Made by a program: the position numbers and the translations under genes. Of a stretch of DNA of 64,000 nt, positions 29,058 through 37,820 are shown in pieces. The stretch lies in contig OZ244857.1 in assembly GCA_965220935.1 (NCBI GenBank), forward strand, positions 2,790,001 to 2,854,000. The letters are read 5' to 3'. How positions within the stretch are numbered: the first letter of the stretch is position 1; each line of letters begins with the position of its first letter. This DNA is from Bin80 sp965220935. Its GTDB lineage: Bacteria; Bacteroidota; Rhodothermia; Rhodothermales; Bin80. The notes beneath the pieces are model-generated. The model did no database searches. It was not told the origin of the DNA and was given only the letters and a program-made list of their open reading frames with translations.

Positions 29058-30056
29058 ATGAGGGGGGCTCAACTTCGCTGGGGAGTGATGTCATGTGCTC
29101 GTATCGCTCAAAATCATGTCATTCCAGCAATTCAAGATAGCCACCGAGGCACCGTTGTCGCCATTGCATCAAGGGATGCTGATGTAGCCAACACGGTTGC
29201 GAAATCTCATCAGATCCCTATTGTGTGTTCTTCGTACGAGGAATTAATTAATCTCAACACGATTGATGCAATCTATATCCCCCTGCCAAATCATCTTCAT
29301 GTTGAATGGAGCATTAAAGCCGTTGAAGCGGGTAAGCATGTGCTGTGTGAGAAACCACTAGGCCTCAGCGAGAACGATCTGGAACCCCTTGTCTCCGTCT
29401 CTAAAAAACGCCCAGATATCATTGTTGGTGAAGCGTTCATGTACAGACACCACCCTCAGTGGAGCTATACATTTGCAGCGATTAAATCCCAAAAAATTGG
29501 AGACCTAAAAAGCGTTCATGTTCATTTTTCTTATGATAACAAGGATCCGCAAAATATTCGTAATCAATTAGAGTTTGGCGGCGGAGGACTGATGGATATT
29601 GGCTGTTATGGTATTTCAGTCGCACGCTGGTTATATCGCTCCGAACCCCTACGAGTATGTGCACTCATGGAGCGCGATCCAGAATTCAAAACAGATATAC
29701 ACACAACGATTGTCTTAGATTTTCCGATGGGAAGTGCAACCGTTGTCTGTGCGACACAAATGCATAGATTTCAACACGTCTCTTTGGTTGGAACTGACGG
29801 CCGAATAATTTTGGAAGAGCCATTCAATATCTCTCCAGATGTCGAAGCACATATAGAATTCCAACAAGGACTCAGTAAAAATTTGACCATCATCATGCCA
29901 TCAATGAATCAGTTTTCACTACAATTTGACGCATTCGCGGCAGCTGTTCAGGAGGGTAAACCGTTTTCTACTCCTATCTCAGATTCGCAATGCAATATGC
30001 ATGTCATTGATGCATGTTTTCAAAGTGCTGAGTCAAAATCGTGGGTTTCCTGCTGA
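29058..30056 (+). CDS. Gfo/Idh/MocA-family oxidoreductase
   Basis: This is an NAD(P)-dependent dehydrogenase of 332 residues. The N-terminal Rossmann strand reads RWGVMSCARIAQNHVIPAI, with a modified glycine motif. It is followed by AIYIPLPNHLHVEWSIKA, the family's conserved EKPLG motif (HVLCEKPLGLSEND) with the catalytic-type lysine, and GGGGLMDIGCYGISVARW, the DIG-x-Y/H motif of the C-terminal sheet. No twin-arginine signal is present, so it should be cytoplasmic. The neighbouring DUF1080 gene suggests sugar oxidation; the substrate is not known. Confidence 0.9.
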   Translation: MRGAQLRWGVMSCARIAQNHVIPAIQDSHRGTVVAIASRDADVANTVAKSHQIPIVCSSYEELINLNTIDAIYIPLPNHLHVEWSIKAVEAGKHVLCEKPLGLSENDLEPLVSVSKKRPDIIVGEAFMYRHHPQWSYTFAAIKSQKIGDLKSVHVHFSYDNKDPQNIRNQLEFGGGGLMDIGCYGISVARWLYRSEPLRVCALMERDPEFKTDIHTTIVLDFPMGSATVVCATQMHRFQHVSLVGTDGRIILEEPFNISPDVEAHIEFQQGLSKNLTIIMPSMNQFSLQFDAFAAAVQEGKPFSTPISDSQCNMHVIDACFQSAESKSWVSC

Positions 30057-30551
30057 GATCAGGAGTGTCTATTTCTGTTAATAATTTAGAGTCAACAAAT
30101 CAAGCAACAATCTATTTTCAAATGTGAACGATGATGTTTATAGATTAAAATCGGCAGTACTATTGGGTGATTTGACCTGAATGGTAATCAGGGCTCATAG
30201 GACTGTGCAATTGTTACTGACATATCAGGTGCTCCCACCAACTCAAACTGAGTTGGCGGGAGCACCTGCGTTATCTTTGAGAAATTAAAAAGGGGGGAAG
30301 TTTGATTAATCCCCTAAATCACACCATCTAAATGAATACTAACAACCGCCTCATTAACCCATATTATTCACTACAACTTAGCGATCAAAACTTTTTTCTT
30401 TTAATTGGAGCTTTTTTTTCAACTAACCTGATTTACCCTTAATAAGCCTATTATATGGGTGTTCAGGGTTATTTCGTTGGAGATGTATCTGGATGATTCG
30501 TGGAATAGGTGATGATTAATCAACTTCACCTATTAAGTGATAAACAAATCA
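30057..30551. other. Intergenic region with long hairpin
   Basis: No gene is seen. The only clear structure is the hairpin at 30226-30268. Confidence 0.5.
30226..30268 (+). terminator. Twenty-base-pair hairpin, possible terminator
   Basis: CAGGTGCTCCC and CCAACTCA pair with TGAGTTGG and GGGAGCACCTG across an AAC loop, with one A-C mismatch, to give a 20-bp stem. There is no U-tract directly after it, so a terminator role is uncertain. It lies 170 nt after the oxidoreductase gene and could end that transcript or be a mobile structured repeat. Confidence 0.4.
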
Positions 30552-31839
30552 GGGCCTTCCGCCTAAAGTGTGAGAGAAATTGTAAATTTAAGGAATTTTC
30601 GTAGCATACTTGGTAAAATTTATCCTACTGACTATGGTTAATGATTCACTTAACAATTTAATCAACAAATGAAAAAGAATTCGGTGAGTAAAAGTTTAGG
30701 TATAGAGGCACCATGGAAGATTATAGAGGATGATACAGCGAAACAGAGGACGGTGACTTGTACTGACACATCGTCACTGGAGTGTCCAAAGTGTGGAAAG
30801 GCGAGTCCATTTTATGATTTGCGATCTGCGCGTCAATGGCGGCATTTGGATACCTGTAACTATCAAACGGCGTTGAGAGCGCAGGTTCCCCGGGTCAAGT
30901 GTAGTGAGTGTGGGGTAAAGACGGCGCGGGTTCCATGGGCGGGCCCGAGTTCTCGGTATACTTTGAGGAGTCGGTAATTGGGTGGATCAAAGAGGCGAGT
31001 ATATTGGCGATTTCGCGCCAGATGGGGCTTGGATGGAAAGTCATTGCGGGCATTGTTCATCGTGGACTGGCAAGAAAAAAAAGAGCAGGTCGTTGCGAAC
31101 ATCTGTGTCGATGAGGTGGCTTATAAGAAAGGACATAAGTACTTTACTGTCGTATCCGATGCCGACACAGCAACGGTGTCGGCATTGGGCGTGATCAAAA
31201 GGTGTTGATGCGTTAGCAATTATCCACCGAGCAGTTGAACGGGATCAGGAGTATGAACATGGACATGTGGCCTGCCTATATTCGTGCAACCTTAGCTTGT
31301 CTGCCAGACGCAAAAAAGAAGATCTGCTTTGATCGGTTTCATGTCGCGAAGCATCTGGGAGATTCGGTTGATAAAGTCCAGCACAAAGCGCTCCTCAAGG
31401 AAGGCAATCCGATTCTGACGGGGACCAAGTATAGTTGGCTTAAAAGTCCTCACAACATGTCATTAGCAGGGCCTTCCATGCCATTCGCACCAGTTCCCTC
31501 CAAAGCCTGGGCCAAACGTTCAGAAACATGTGGGACTATAAAAGCGCAACTTGGGACTTGGAATAAAACATTGAGTTGGGCTATGCGCTTGAGCCAGTCA
31601 AAGATGTCGCAGAATGATTAGAAAGCATCTCTGGGGGATCATCAATGCCATTGTTCTTGATGTCAGTAATGGCCCGGCTGAAAGCATCAATAGTCGGATC
31701 AAAACCGTCAAAATCCGCGCACATGGATTCTGCAATAAAGAACGATTTATTGATGCAATTTACTTCCATTTGGGCGGACTTGATCTAAGCCCCAGATACG
31801 CAAAATCATGACTTTTTTCACAAAAAAAGCGGAAGCGCC
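30552..31839 (+). mobile_element. Decayed ISL3-family element
   Basis: The left end begins GGGCCTTCCGCC at 30552. The right end, read inward from 31839, begins GGCGCTTCCGC, an imperfect match. The length of about 1.29 kb and the transposase remnant fit ISL3. No flanking direct repeat is evident, so the insertion is old. It is a relative, not a copy, of the ISL3 element at 11779-15649. Confidence 0.75.
30669..31811 (+). pseudogene. Decayed ISL3 transposase
   Basis: Pieces in different frames give the N-terminal zinc finger (LECPKCGKASPFYDLRSARQW), the helix-turn-helix (ISRQMGLGWKVIAGIVHRGL), the catalytic strand (ICVDEVAYKKGHKYFTVVSD), the central MDMWPAYIRATLACLPDAKK and CFDRFHVAKHLGDSVDKV, and the C-terminus (LWGIINAIVLDVSNGPAESI, AHGFCN). 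At least three frame shifts separate them, so no functional protein is expected. Confidence 0.9.
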
Positions 31840-32207
31840 ATTTACAAACTGTTAGAGTAATAAACCACCTCTGTCTTCAAAAATGGTTTTGCGGATTGGA
31901 TTGTTGGTGAGAGATTCACAGGATTTGTTATGGAGTCTGTATTAGTGCAGATGCCATGATTGGATAAATTTCACTAGATCAGCCCATGAGAGTAGTACCG
32001 ATAAAGATTGATCCAATGGCCTCTATCAGATTAGTCACTTGTTTTTACGGTGGCTTTTCGCCCCATAGGACTACCCTCATGCAGTTTGTTAAGTCATTGA
32101 CCCACCCCCTTGAACATTCGTGGCACACTGCCCTATGGAATGTATTTTCGGCGAGGCTTTTGCTTGGATGGTTCAGGATTGACCAATTCAATGGGAATAT
32201 ATCTGTC
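31840..32207. other. Intergenic region
   Basis: Nothing convincing is seen here. An open frame from 31986 continues into the small gene below, but its first 74 residues lack coding character. Confidence 0.4.
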
Positions 32208-32456
32208 ATGAATGACTCTAAGAACAAAATTGATACAGAGTCCACCTCAACTGAGAAATCTAACTCAAAATCACACAATTCTGACAAGTTAGATGAGGAA
32301 ATACTGATCGGACTTTTTGCCCTACTTGCCTACTTTGGATATCCTATTGAGAAGGCATTCAGTAGCACACTTGAGCCTACAATGGATAAACTCTTTAATG
32401 TACTTTCTTCGTATATGAAGAATCAAAAGCTCCGACCACAAAGAGGAAAATATTGA
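32208..32456 (+). CDS. Small hypothetical protein
   Basis: The 82-residue protein has a polar, Ser/Lys/Glu-rich start followed by a hydrophobic helix (ILIGLFALLAYFGYPIEKAF) and a helical C-terminus. I do not recognise it. The frame extends upstream to 31986, but the ATG at 32208 starts a more protein-like composition. Coding status is uncertain. Confidence 0.35.
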   Translation: MNDSKNKIDTESTSTEKSNSKSHNSDKLDEEILIGLFALLAYFGYPIEKAFSSTLEPTMDKLFNVLSSYMKNQKLRPQRGKY

Positions 32457-32902
32457 GTTACACGATAATGTTGTTCACCGACTTCTGTTCAATTCCAGCA
32501 GATATCCGGCCCTGTATCAATTTCCCTTTCAGATTAAAGTAAATCTGACAATATGTCCACAGGTATAAGGACAACTGGGAAAGCCTCAACAAATGATTAA
32601 GCGTCTCGGTGTGAACACCTCGTCAATGTTGTTTTCGTGTTGACGCGCCGTGTTTTTTTACATATATGTCTATGGTCAAATTTATTGACCGTCTCATAAG
32701 AAACGGCGTACGAAGATAAAACATCTTCGGTCTTGTAGCCTTTGATAGAACCTTACCATTTCATTAATTGATCTAATCTCAGATGATTAATTTCATTTAT
32801 GATTTATCGCGTAGGATGTCGCCTTAAAAAACAAAGGATGCTAACCATCTAACACACTTATGTCAATAACCGTACCATTATTTTAATGGGTACTTGACTC
32901 TG
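32457..32902. other. Intergenic region
   Basis: No gene or recognised element is seen in this AT-rich stretch upstream of the convergent transporter gene. Confidence 0.4.
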
Positions 32903-34405
32903 TTAATCCACTTCCCCCATAAGGCGCTTGATCCATGGAAATACCACCAGCGCCACTATTCCAGCAATTCCAATGGTCATGGCAACATTCCAAAAAAGAT
33001 CTACAGGAGCAAGCGTTTCTAACTGTCCAGCTACAAGTCCAGCAAATAAATTCCCCAATGCAGTTCCAATAAACCAGACACCCATCATTTGCCCGACTCG
33101 CCCAGCGGGTGCTAATTTCGTAATTGATGATAACCCAACTGGACTCAGACTCAACTCCCCCACCGTATGAAGAAAATACATCACCACTAGCCACGCTGGA
33201 GATACGAGTGAACCATTTTGTGCATTCGCAGCACCCCATGCAATCACAAAAAAACCTGCCGAAAGTGCCAGCAGTCCGAGCGCAAATTTGACTGGAATTG
33301 AAGGATTGCGCTGCAACCTCGCTAGGGCAACCCATAGAGATCCAAAGACTGGGGCTAAAATAATGATGAATGTAGAATTGACAGACTGAAGCCAACTCGC
33401 TGGTAGCTCCCATCCCCCCAACATCCTATCGGTTGAATCACGAGCAAATAAATTAAGAGACGAGCCCGCTTGTTCAAACCCCGACCAGAAAATAGCGGAA
33501 AGGATAAATAGCCAGAAAATAACCACCAGACGTTTCTTTTCAAGAACTGTATGATCGGTAAATATCAGTAGATAGGCAAAAAATAGTACTGCAATCACGA
33601 TCACTGAATACCCCAACCCTGCGGCAATCGCCTCTAATTCAAGTGCCTGCAACAATAACGTACCCAGAATCACAGCAACGATCAATGAAACGGCTACCAC
33701 AATGTAGGTCAATTGGGTCTTTCGTTTTAACACCTCCTTCGAAACATTCGTACTTAATAGACCTGCATGACCCAGATATTTAGTTCCAAAACGATACTGA
33801 ATCAATCCTAAAATCATGCCCAATCCTGCCACCGAGAATCCATAATGCCAGTTGTAAGCCTCTCCCAGCCATCCCGTCAAAATCGGCCCAGCAAAAGCCC
33901 CAAGATTGATTCCCATATAAAAAATGGAAAACCCTGCATCTCTTCTTGCACCCCCTTCAGGGTACAAATCTCCAACCATGGTACTCACGTTCGGCTTGAG
34001 TAAACCGGTCCCAATGGCAATCAACATCAACCCAACAAAAAAACTGAATTGCTCTGGTAACCCTACCAGAGGCCCCGCCATCGTAAAATGCCCTAATGCA
34101 ATGATGCATCCCCCGACAAAAACAGCCCTGCGTTGCCCCCAAATATTATCAGCTATCCATCCTCCTGGCAAGGCAAATACATATACAAAAAATGTATATA
34201 AACCGTAAATCGCCCCCGCTTTTCCCTCCCCAAAATCCAACCCAGGATTTCCACCCACAGCTGCGGTGGTCATAAATAGCACCAAGAGCGCACGCATACC
34301 ATAGTAACTGAATCGCTCCCACAGCTCTGTGAAAAAAAGTGTTGACAACCCTCTCGGATGGCCGAACCATTGAGCATCTTGTTGAGAATTCATAGGGGAA
34401 ATCAT
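32903..34405 (-). CDS. POT-family proton-dependent peptide transporter
   Basis: The 500-residue membrane protein carries the POT/PTR2 signatures: ExxER in the first helix (FFTELWERFSYYGMRALL), the GGWIADNIWGQRRAV loop, GLLKPNVSTMVGDLY and FYMGINLGAFAGP. POT transporters import di- and tripeptides with protons across the inner membrane. About 12-14 hydrophobic helices are visible. Two close ATGs (34405 and 34393) could start it. It is intact and divergent from aspS. Confidence 0.95.
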   Translation of the reverse strand: MISPMNSQQDAQWFGHPRGLSTLFFTELWERFSYYGMRALLVLFMTTAAVGGNPGLDFGEGKAGAIYGLYTFFVYVFALPGGWIADNIWGQRRAVFVGGCIIALGHFTMAGPLVGLPEQFSFFVGLMLIAIGTGLLKPNVSTMVGDLYPEGGARRDAGFSIFYMGINLGAFAGPILTGWLGEAYNWHYGFSVAGLGMILGLIQYRFGTKYLGHAGLLSTNVSKEVLKRKTQLTYIVVAVSLIVAVILGTLLLQALELEAIAAGLGYSVIVIAVLFFAYLLIFTDHTVLEKKRLVVIFWLFILSAIFWSGFEQAGSSLNLFARDSTDRMLGGWELPASWLQSVNSTFIIILAPVFGSLWVALARLQRNPSIPVKFALGLLALSAGFFVIAWGAANAQNGSLVSPAWLVVMYFLHTVGELSLSPVGLSSITKLAPAGRVGQMMGVWFIGTALGNLFAGLVAGQLETLAPVDLFWNVAMTIGIAGIVALVVFPWIKRLMGEVD

Positions 34406-34518
34406 CGTTTAGATCGTATAAGATACGAGTCTGATGGAAAATATTCCCATCAACGCGATTTCATTAAATACATGGTGGACTTTTTAACCGCCTCTTCATT
34501 ACTAATAAATACATTGAC

Positions 34519-36354
34519 ATGATGTCAACAAATCCTGAGAAAACACCAAATCTGCATTCTGATCGCAGTCATACATGTGGAGAACTCACTGATGCACACT
34601 TGGATCAGCAAGTGATCCTAAAAGGTTGGGTTGATACCCGACGTGACCTAGGAGGCGTCATTTTTGTGGATCTACGAGACCGATATGGACTTACACAGGT
34701 CGTGTTTTCACCTCAAAATAATGCTCAAGCTCATGAACTCGCCGATAAACTACGCAACGAGTTTGTCATCTCTGTCGTTGGCTCTGTCGCCTTACGTTCA
34801 AAAGAAACGATTAATCCTAAGATCTCAACAGGGATGATTGAGGTTCGTGTTGTGGATCTGCTAATCCTATCTTTCTCTGATCCACTGCCATTTTCTATTT
34901 CAAGTCACACACAGAAGACAAAACTCGCATCCGAGGACTTACGTCTTCGGTATCGCTATCTTGATCTCCGCAGACCAACCCTCCAACAAAAACTGATTCT
35001 AAGACATCAAGCTTATCAGGTGATTCATCGATACTTTGATGATCAAGGGTTTCTGGAAGTAGAAACGCCAACCCTCATGAAATCAACCCCCGAAGGTGCC
35101 CGTGATTACCTAGTACCAAGTCGGGTCCACCCTGAATCGTTTTATGCCCTGCCTCAAAGCCCTCAAACCTACAAGCAACTTCTGATGGTCGGAGGCCTAG
35201 ATAAGTATGTTCAAATTGTTAAATGCTTTAGAGATGAAGACCTGCGTGCTGACCGTCAACCCGAGTTTACCCAGATTGACATAGAGATGGCATTTGCAAA
35301 CGAAGAAATGATTTATTCTGTCACCGAAGGACTCATGAAATCTCTTTGGCAGGATGTCCTCAATGTTACACTCTCGCCTCCATTTCCACGCTTAACCTAT
35401 CAGGAGGCGATGTGCAAATATGGATCTGATAAGCCCGACATCCGATTTGATCTTGAAATTTGCGACCTCAGTTCAGTCTTCAAAGATTCAGGGTTTCGCG
35501 TCTTTGATCAAACACTCTCTAAAGGTGGATCTGTCTTAGGACTTGTCATACCAACCTATGGAGATAAGGGGCGTGGGTATATGGATCGATTAGATAAGAC
35601 GGTGGTCCAAAGGCAGATCGGCGCAGGCGGCCTGATACATATTCGGATACCATCCGATGGAACAGCACCAAATTGCTCAGTCAAATCACATGTGCTTGCG
35701 GAATCCTTTGTTGAGAATGCAATTCAGTCCTCTGATGCTCAAACTGGTGATCTCTTACTTCTGTTGTGTGGCCAGTGGCCTCATGTCCATCAACAGATGG
35801 GATCTTTACGACTGCACATGGCCAACGAATTGGGCTGTATTGATGAAGATTTATGGAAATTTGTGTGGGTTACAGATTTTCCACTCTTAGAATTTGATCA
35901 ACAACAAAACCGCTATTCTTCTAAGCATCATCCCTTTACTTCTCCAAAACATGAGGATATTCCATTATTGGCAACCCATCCCGACCGTGTAGAGGCGCGT
36001 GCGTATGATATTGTCCTGAATGGCATGGAGATCGGCGGCGGATCCATCCGTATTCATGACCGAGAGATCCAAAAAAAGGTATTTGATATTCTTGGAATTT
36101 CGGAGGAAGAGAGCGAGGATAGATTTGGGTTTTTGCTTGACGCTTTCCGTTACGGTGCGCCGCCTCATGGCGGAATAGCCTTGGGACTTGATCGAATTGT
36201 CATGCTACTTTCTGGTTCCACATCTCTTAGAGAAGTGATTGCATTCCCAAAAACCCAAAGTGCCCAGGAACCAATGTCTGGCACCCCCGCAGCCGTAGAC
36301 TCCGAGAGATTGAGCGAGCTAAATATTCAATCCGTTCCCCAGAAAGATGATTGA
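34519..36354 (+). CDS. aspS: Aspartyl-tRNA synthetase
   Basis: This is a class II tRNA ligase of 611 residues, the bacterial length. It has the N-terminal OB fold (VILKGWVDTRRDLGGVIFVD), motif 1 (FLEVETPTLMKSTPEGARDY), motif 2 with FRDEDLRADRQPEFTQID, the bacterial GAD insert in the middle, and motif 3 (GIALGLDRIVMLLSG). It charges tRNA-Asp in the cytoplasm. Starts at 34519 and 34522 are both possible. Its stop overlaps the start of the pyrophosphatase-like gene, so the two are translationally coupled. Confidence 0.97.
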   Translation: MMSTNPEKTPNLHSDRSHTCGELTDAHLDQQVILKGWVDTRRDLGGVIFVDLRDRYGLTQVVFSPQNNAQAHELADKLRNEFVISVVGSVALRSKETINPKISTGMIEVRVVDLLILSFSDPLPFSISSHTQKTKLASEDLRLRYRYLDLRRPTLQQKLILRHQAYQVIHRYFDDQGFLEVETPTLMKSTPEGARDYLVPSRVHPESFYALPQSPQTYKQLLMVGGLDKYVQIVKCFRDEDLRADRQPEFTQIDIEMAFANEEMIYSVTEGLMKSLWQDVLNVTLSPPFPRLTYQEAMCKYGSDKPDIRFDLEICDLSSVFKDSGFRVFDQTLSKGGSVLGLVIPTYGDKGRGYMDRLDKTVVQRQIGAGGLIHIRIPSDGTAPNCSVKSHVLAESFVENAIQSSDAQTGDLLLLLCGQWPHVHQQMGSLRLHMANELGCIDEDLWKFVWVTDFPLLEFDQQQNRYSSKHHPFTSPKHEDIPLLATHPDRVEARAYDIVLNGMEIGGGSIRIHDREIQKKVFDILGISEEESEDRFGFLLDAFRYGAPPHGGIALGLDRIVMLLSGSTSLREVIAFPKTQSAQEPMSGTPAAVDSERLSELNIQSVPQKDD

Positions 36355-36787
36355 TGGATACGCCACACTATTAAAGGATCATTTCCCTTGGAAACGCTGG
36401 GAAAAACTCATTCTATCCGAAGGCGTGGAGCTGGATCGCCCTCAATCCACTCCACATCCACGATATCCAGATATCATCTATCCTATGAACTATGGTTACA
36501 TCTGCAATACGACGAGTTCTGATCATGCGGAGGTGGATGTGTTTGTCGGATCTGGATGTCGTAAATTAAGTGGAATGATCGTGACCCATGACTACCGGCA
36601 AAAAGATCAAGAAATCAAACTGTTGTGGCGTTGCATTCCGTCTGAGATATATATGGCTTATGGCTTCATCAACTTTGATCGCTCAAAACTGACAGGAGAG
36701 CTCGTGCTTCGCTATCCAATGAAGAAACTCTGGAAAATAATGAAACATTCAGAAGAGAATTCTGTAAGAGGTGAGTCAGTTCATTAA
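36347..36787 (+). CDS. Inorganic pyrophosphatase-like protein
   Basis: The 146-residue protein resembles the family I pyrophosphatase core: HPRYPDIIYPMNYGYI and the acidic EVDVFVGSG, equivalent to the YP.NYG and D..D metal-binding segments. It is shorter than standard Ppa and the usual DGDPLDV is changed to DHAEVDVFVG, so activity may differ. It overlaps aspS by 8 nt; removal of pyrophosphate made by the synthetase would make sense but is inference. Confidence 0.75.
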   Translation: MIDGYATLLKDHFPWKRWEKLILSEGVELDRPQSTPHPRYPDIIYPMNYGYICNTTSSDHAEVDVFVGSGCRKLSGMIVTHDYRQKDQEIKLLWRCIPSEIYMAYGFINFDRSKLTGELVLRYPMKKLWKIMKHSEENSVRGESVH

Positions 36788-36804
36788 TTGTTCTTTACAT
36801 ATTG

Positions 36805-37199
36805 ATCCCGTAGCTCAGTTGGAAGAGCATCTGACTTTAAGTCACGGAGCCTTATTCAAGAAACTGAATAAGTGGAGGCTGCTATATGCTGGAACCCCCT
36901 AAAGCCGTTGCTACGTCGTCACACGTAATAATGCAACGGATAACGATGGGCAATCAGCAGGCAACCTTGATTGGCCAGTTCTATCATCCCTAAACCGTGC
37001 CGAGTTTAGGGGAGTTTTCTGGTCGTATCTGCTGTACGGCGGATTCAAGAGAGCCCTCAGAGGCCATACGCGGCCCACCCGCCTTCATGATTATGAAAGG
37101 GTGAAGAGATGGTCCAGACCACAACACACTATGATGGCCGGTGAAAGCCGGTGTGGTAAGTTAATCAGAGGGTCCCAGGTTCGAGCCCTGGCGGGATCA
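36805..37199 (+). tRNA. tRNA-Lys(UUU) interrupted by a group I intron
   Basis: The exons 36805-36838 and 37161-37199 join to a normal tRNA: acceptor GATCCCG/CGGGATC, D arm GCTC...GAGC, anticodon arm TCTGA-CTTTTAA-TCAGA giving anticodon UUU, and T arm CCAGG-TTCGAGC-CCTGG. The discriminator is A and CCA is not encoded. The intron splits the anticodon between its first and second bases. A tRNA-Leu gene follows after 6 nt. Confidence 0.9.
36839..37160 (+). ncRNA. Self-splicing group I intron (IC3-like) in tRNA-Lys
   Basis: This is a 322-nt intron with group I hallmarks. The 5' exon ends in CTT, which can pair with GAG at 36847-36849 to form P1 with a terminal U-G pair. A P2 hairpin (CTTATTCA 36851-36858 with TGAATAAG 36865-36872) follows. 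P4 is GCTG in TATGCTGG (36884-36892) with CAGC in CAATCAGCAG (36951-36960). The R element is CAGAGGCCATACGC (37058-37071) and pairs in P7 with S, AAGAGATGGTCC (37104-37115). P8 lies between them. The last base is G. The P1-P2 region closely resembles, from memory, the cyanobacterial tRNA-Leu(UAA) intron, which sits at the same anticodon position. No homing endonuclease is encoded. Confidence 0.88.
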
Positions 37200-37205
37200 C
37201 AACTA

Positions 37206-37289
37206 GCCCGGGTGGCGGAACAGGTAGACGCGCTGTCTTGAGGGGGCAGTGCCCTTACGGGCGTGCTGGTTCGATTCCAGTCCCGGGCA
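37206..37289 (+). tRNA. tRNA-Leu(GAG)
   Basis: Acceptor GCCCGGG pairs with CCCGGGC. The anticodon arm CTGTC-TTGAGGG-GGCAG gives anticodon GAG. The long variable arm (TGCCCTTACGGGCGT) is typical of leucine tRNAs, and the T arm is CTGG-TTCGATT-CCAG. CCA is not encoded. Confidence 0.93.
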
Positions 37290-37377
37290 CATCCACATGT
37301 TGTCATGCTCCTTACAGATCTGCTTGATCCATTATCGTGAGTGCACTTACTGAAATCTGTGGCATGTAAAGATCACA

Positions 37378-37812
37378 ATGGATTCGTCCGCCCAATTCGT
37401 CCCGAAGTACAATAAACCAGAATCTCCTGGAGTCTGGATGAATTTTGACAACTCTGTATCAATATACATGATTGTCACTCAAACGATGACCTTCGCCGAG
37501 GCGGCTCGGTCTGCATTTGATCTCCTTAAAGATGCACAGCATCGGTTCCCAGACTGGCCTCGCAACTTCTATCTTGACATTGACGGGCATCACCACCCTG
37601 AGCATGGCTTTCTTGATGATTGGATTGAATTTCAACAAGAGTTCTGGTTCTCTACACTCGCGCCATTTTTGACGGGATTTGATTTACCGCTGACGGGTCC
37701 ATTACTTAATCCTGATGCACAGAAAAATAACATTCCAGATTCACTTGCTATTCAAGGAGGAACTCAAATTCAGAGCAATGGAACCGTCACTAATGTTTTC
37801 AGTCATACATAA
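37378..37812 (+). CDS. Hypothetical protein upstream of pot operon
   Basis: The 144-residue protein is not recognised. Its middle contains FAEAARSAFDLLKDAQ followed by LDIDGHHHPEHGFLDDWIEF, an acidic and histidine-rich stretch that could bind metal. The tail is polar. It ends 8 nt before the potA-like gene, so it is probably in the same operon. An internal ATG (MIVTQTMTF) is an alternative start. Confidence 0.6.
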   Translation: MDSSAQFVPKYNKPESPGVWMNFDNSVSIYMIVTQTMTFAEAARSAFDLLKDAQHRFPDWPRNFYLDIDGHHHPEHGFLDDWIEFQQEFWFSTLAPFLTGFDLPLTGPLLNPDAQKNNIPDSLAIQGGTQIQSNGTVTNVFSHT

Positions 37813-37820
37813 CGCTATCT

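Noticed and set aside
36805..36860. A truncated or suppressor tRNA reading CTTTAAG as the loop
   Set aside because: The anticodon stem does not close without the distant 3' exon, and the intervening sequence has group I intron structure.
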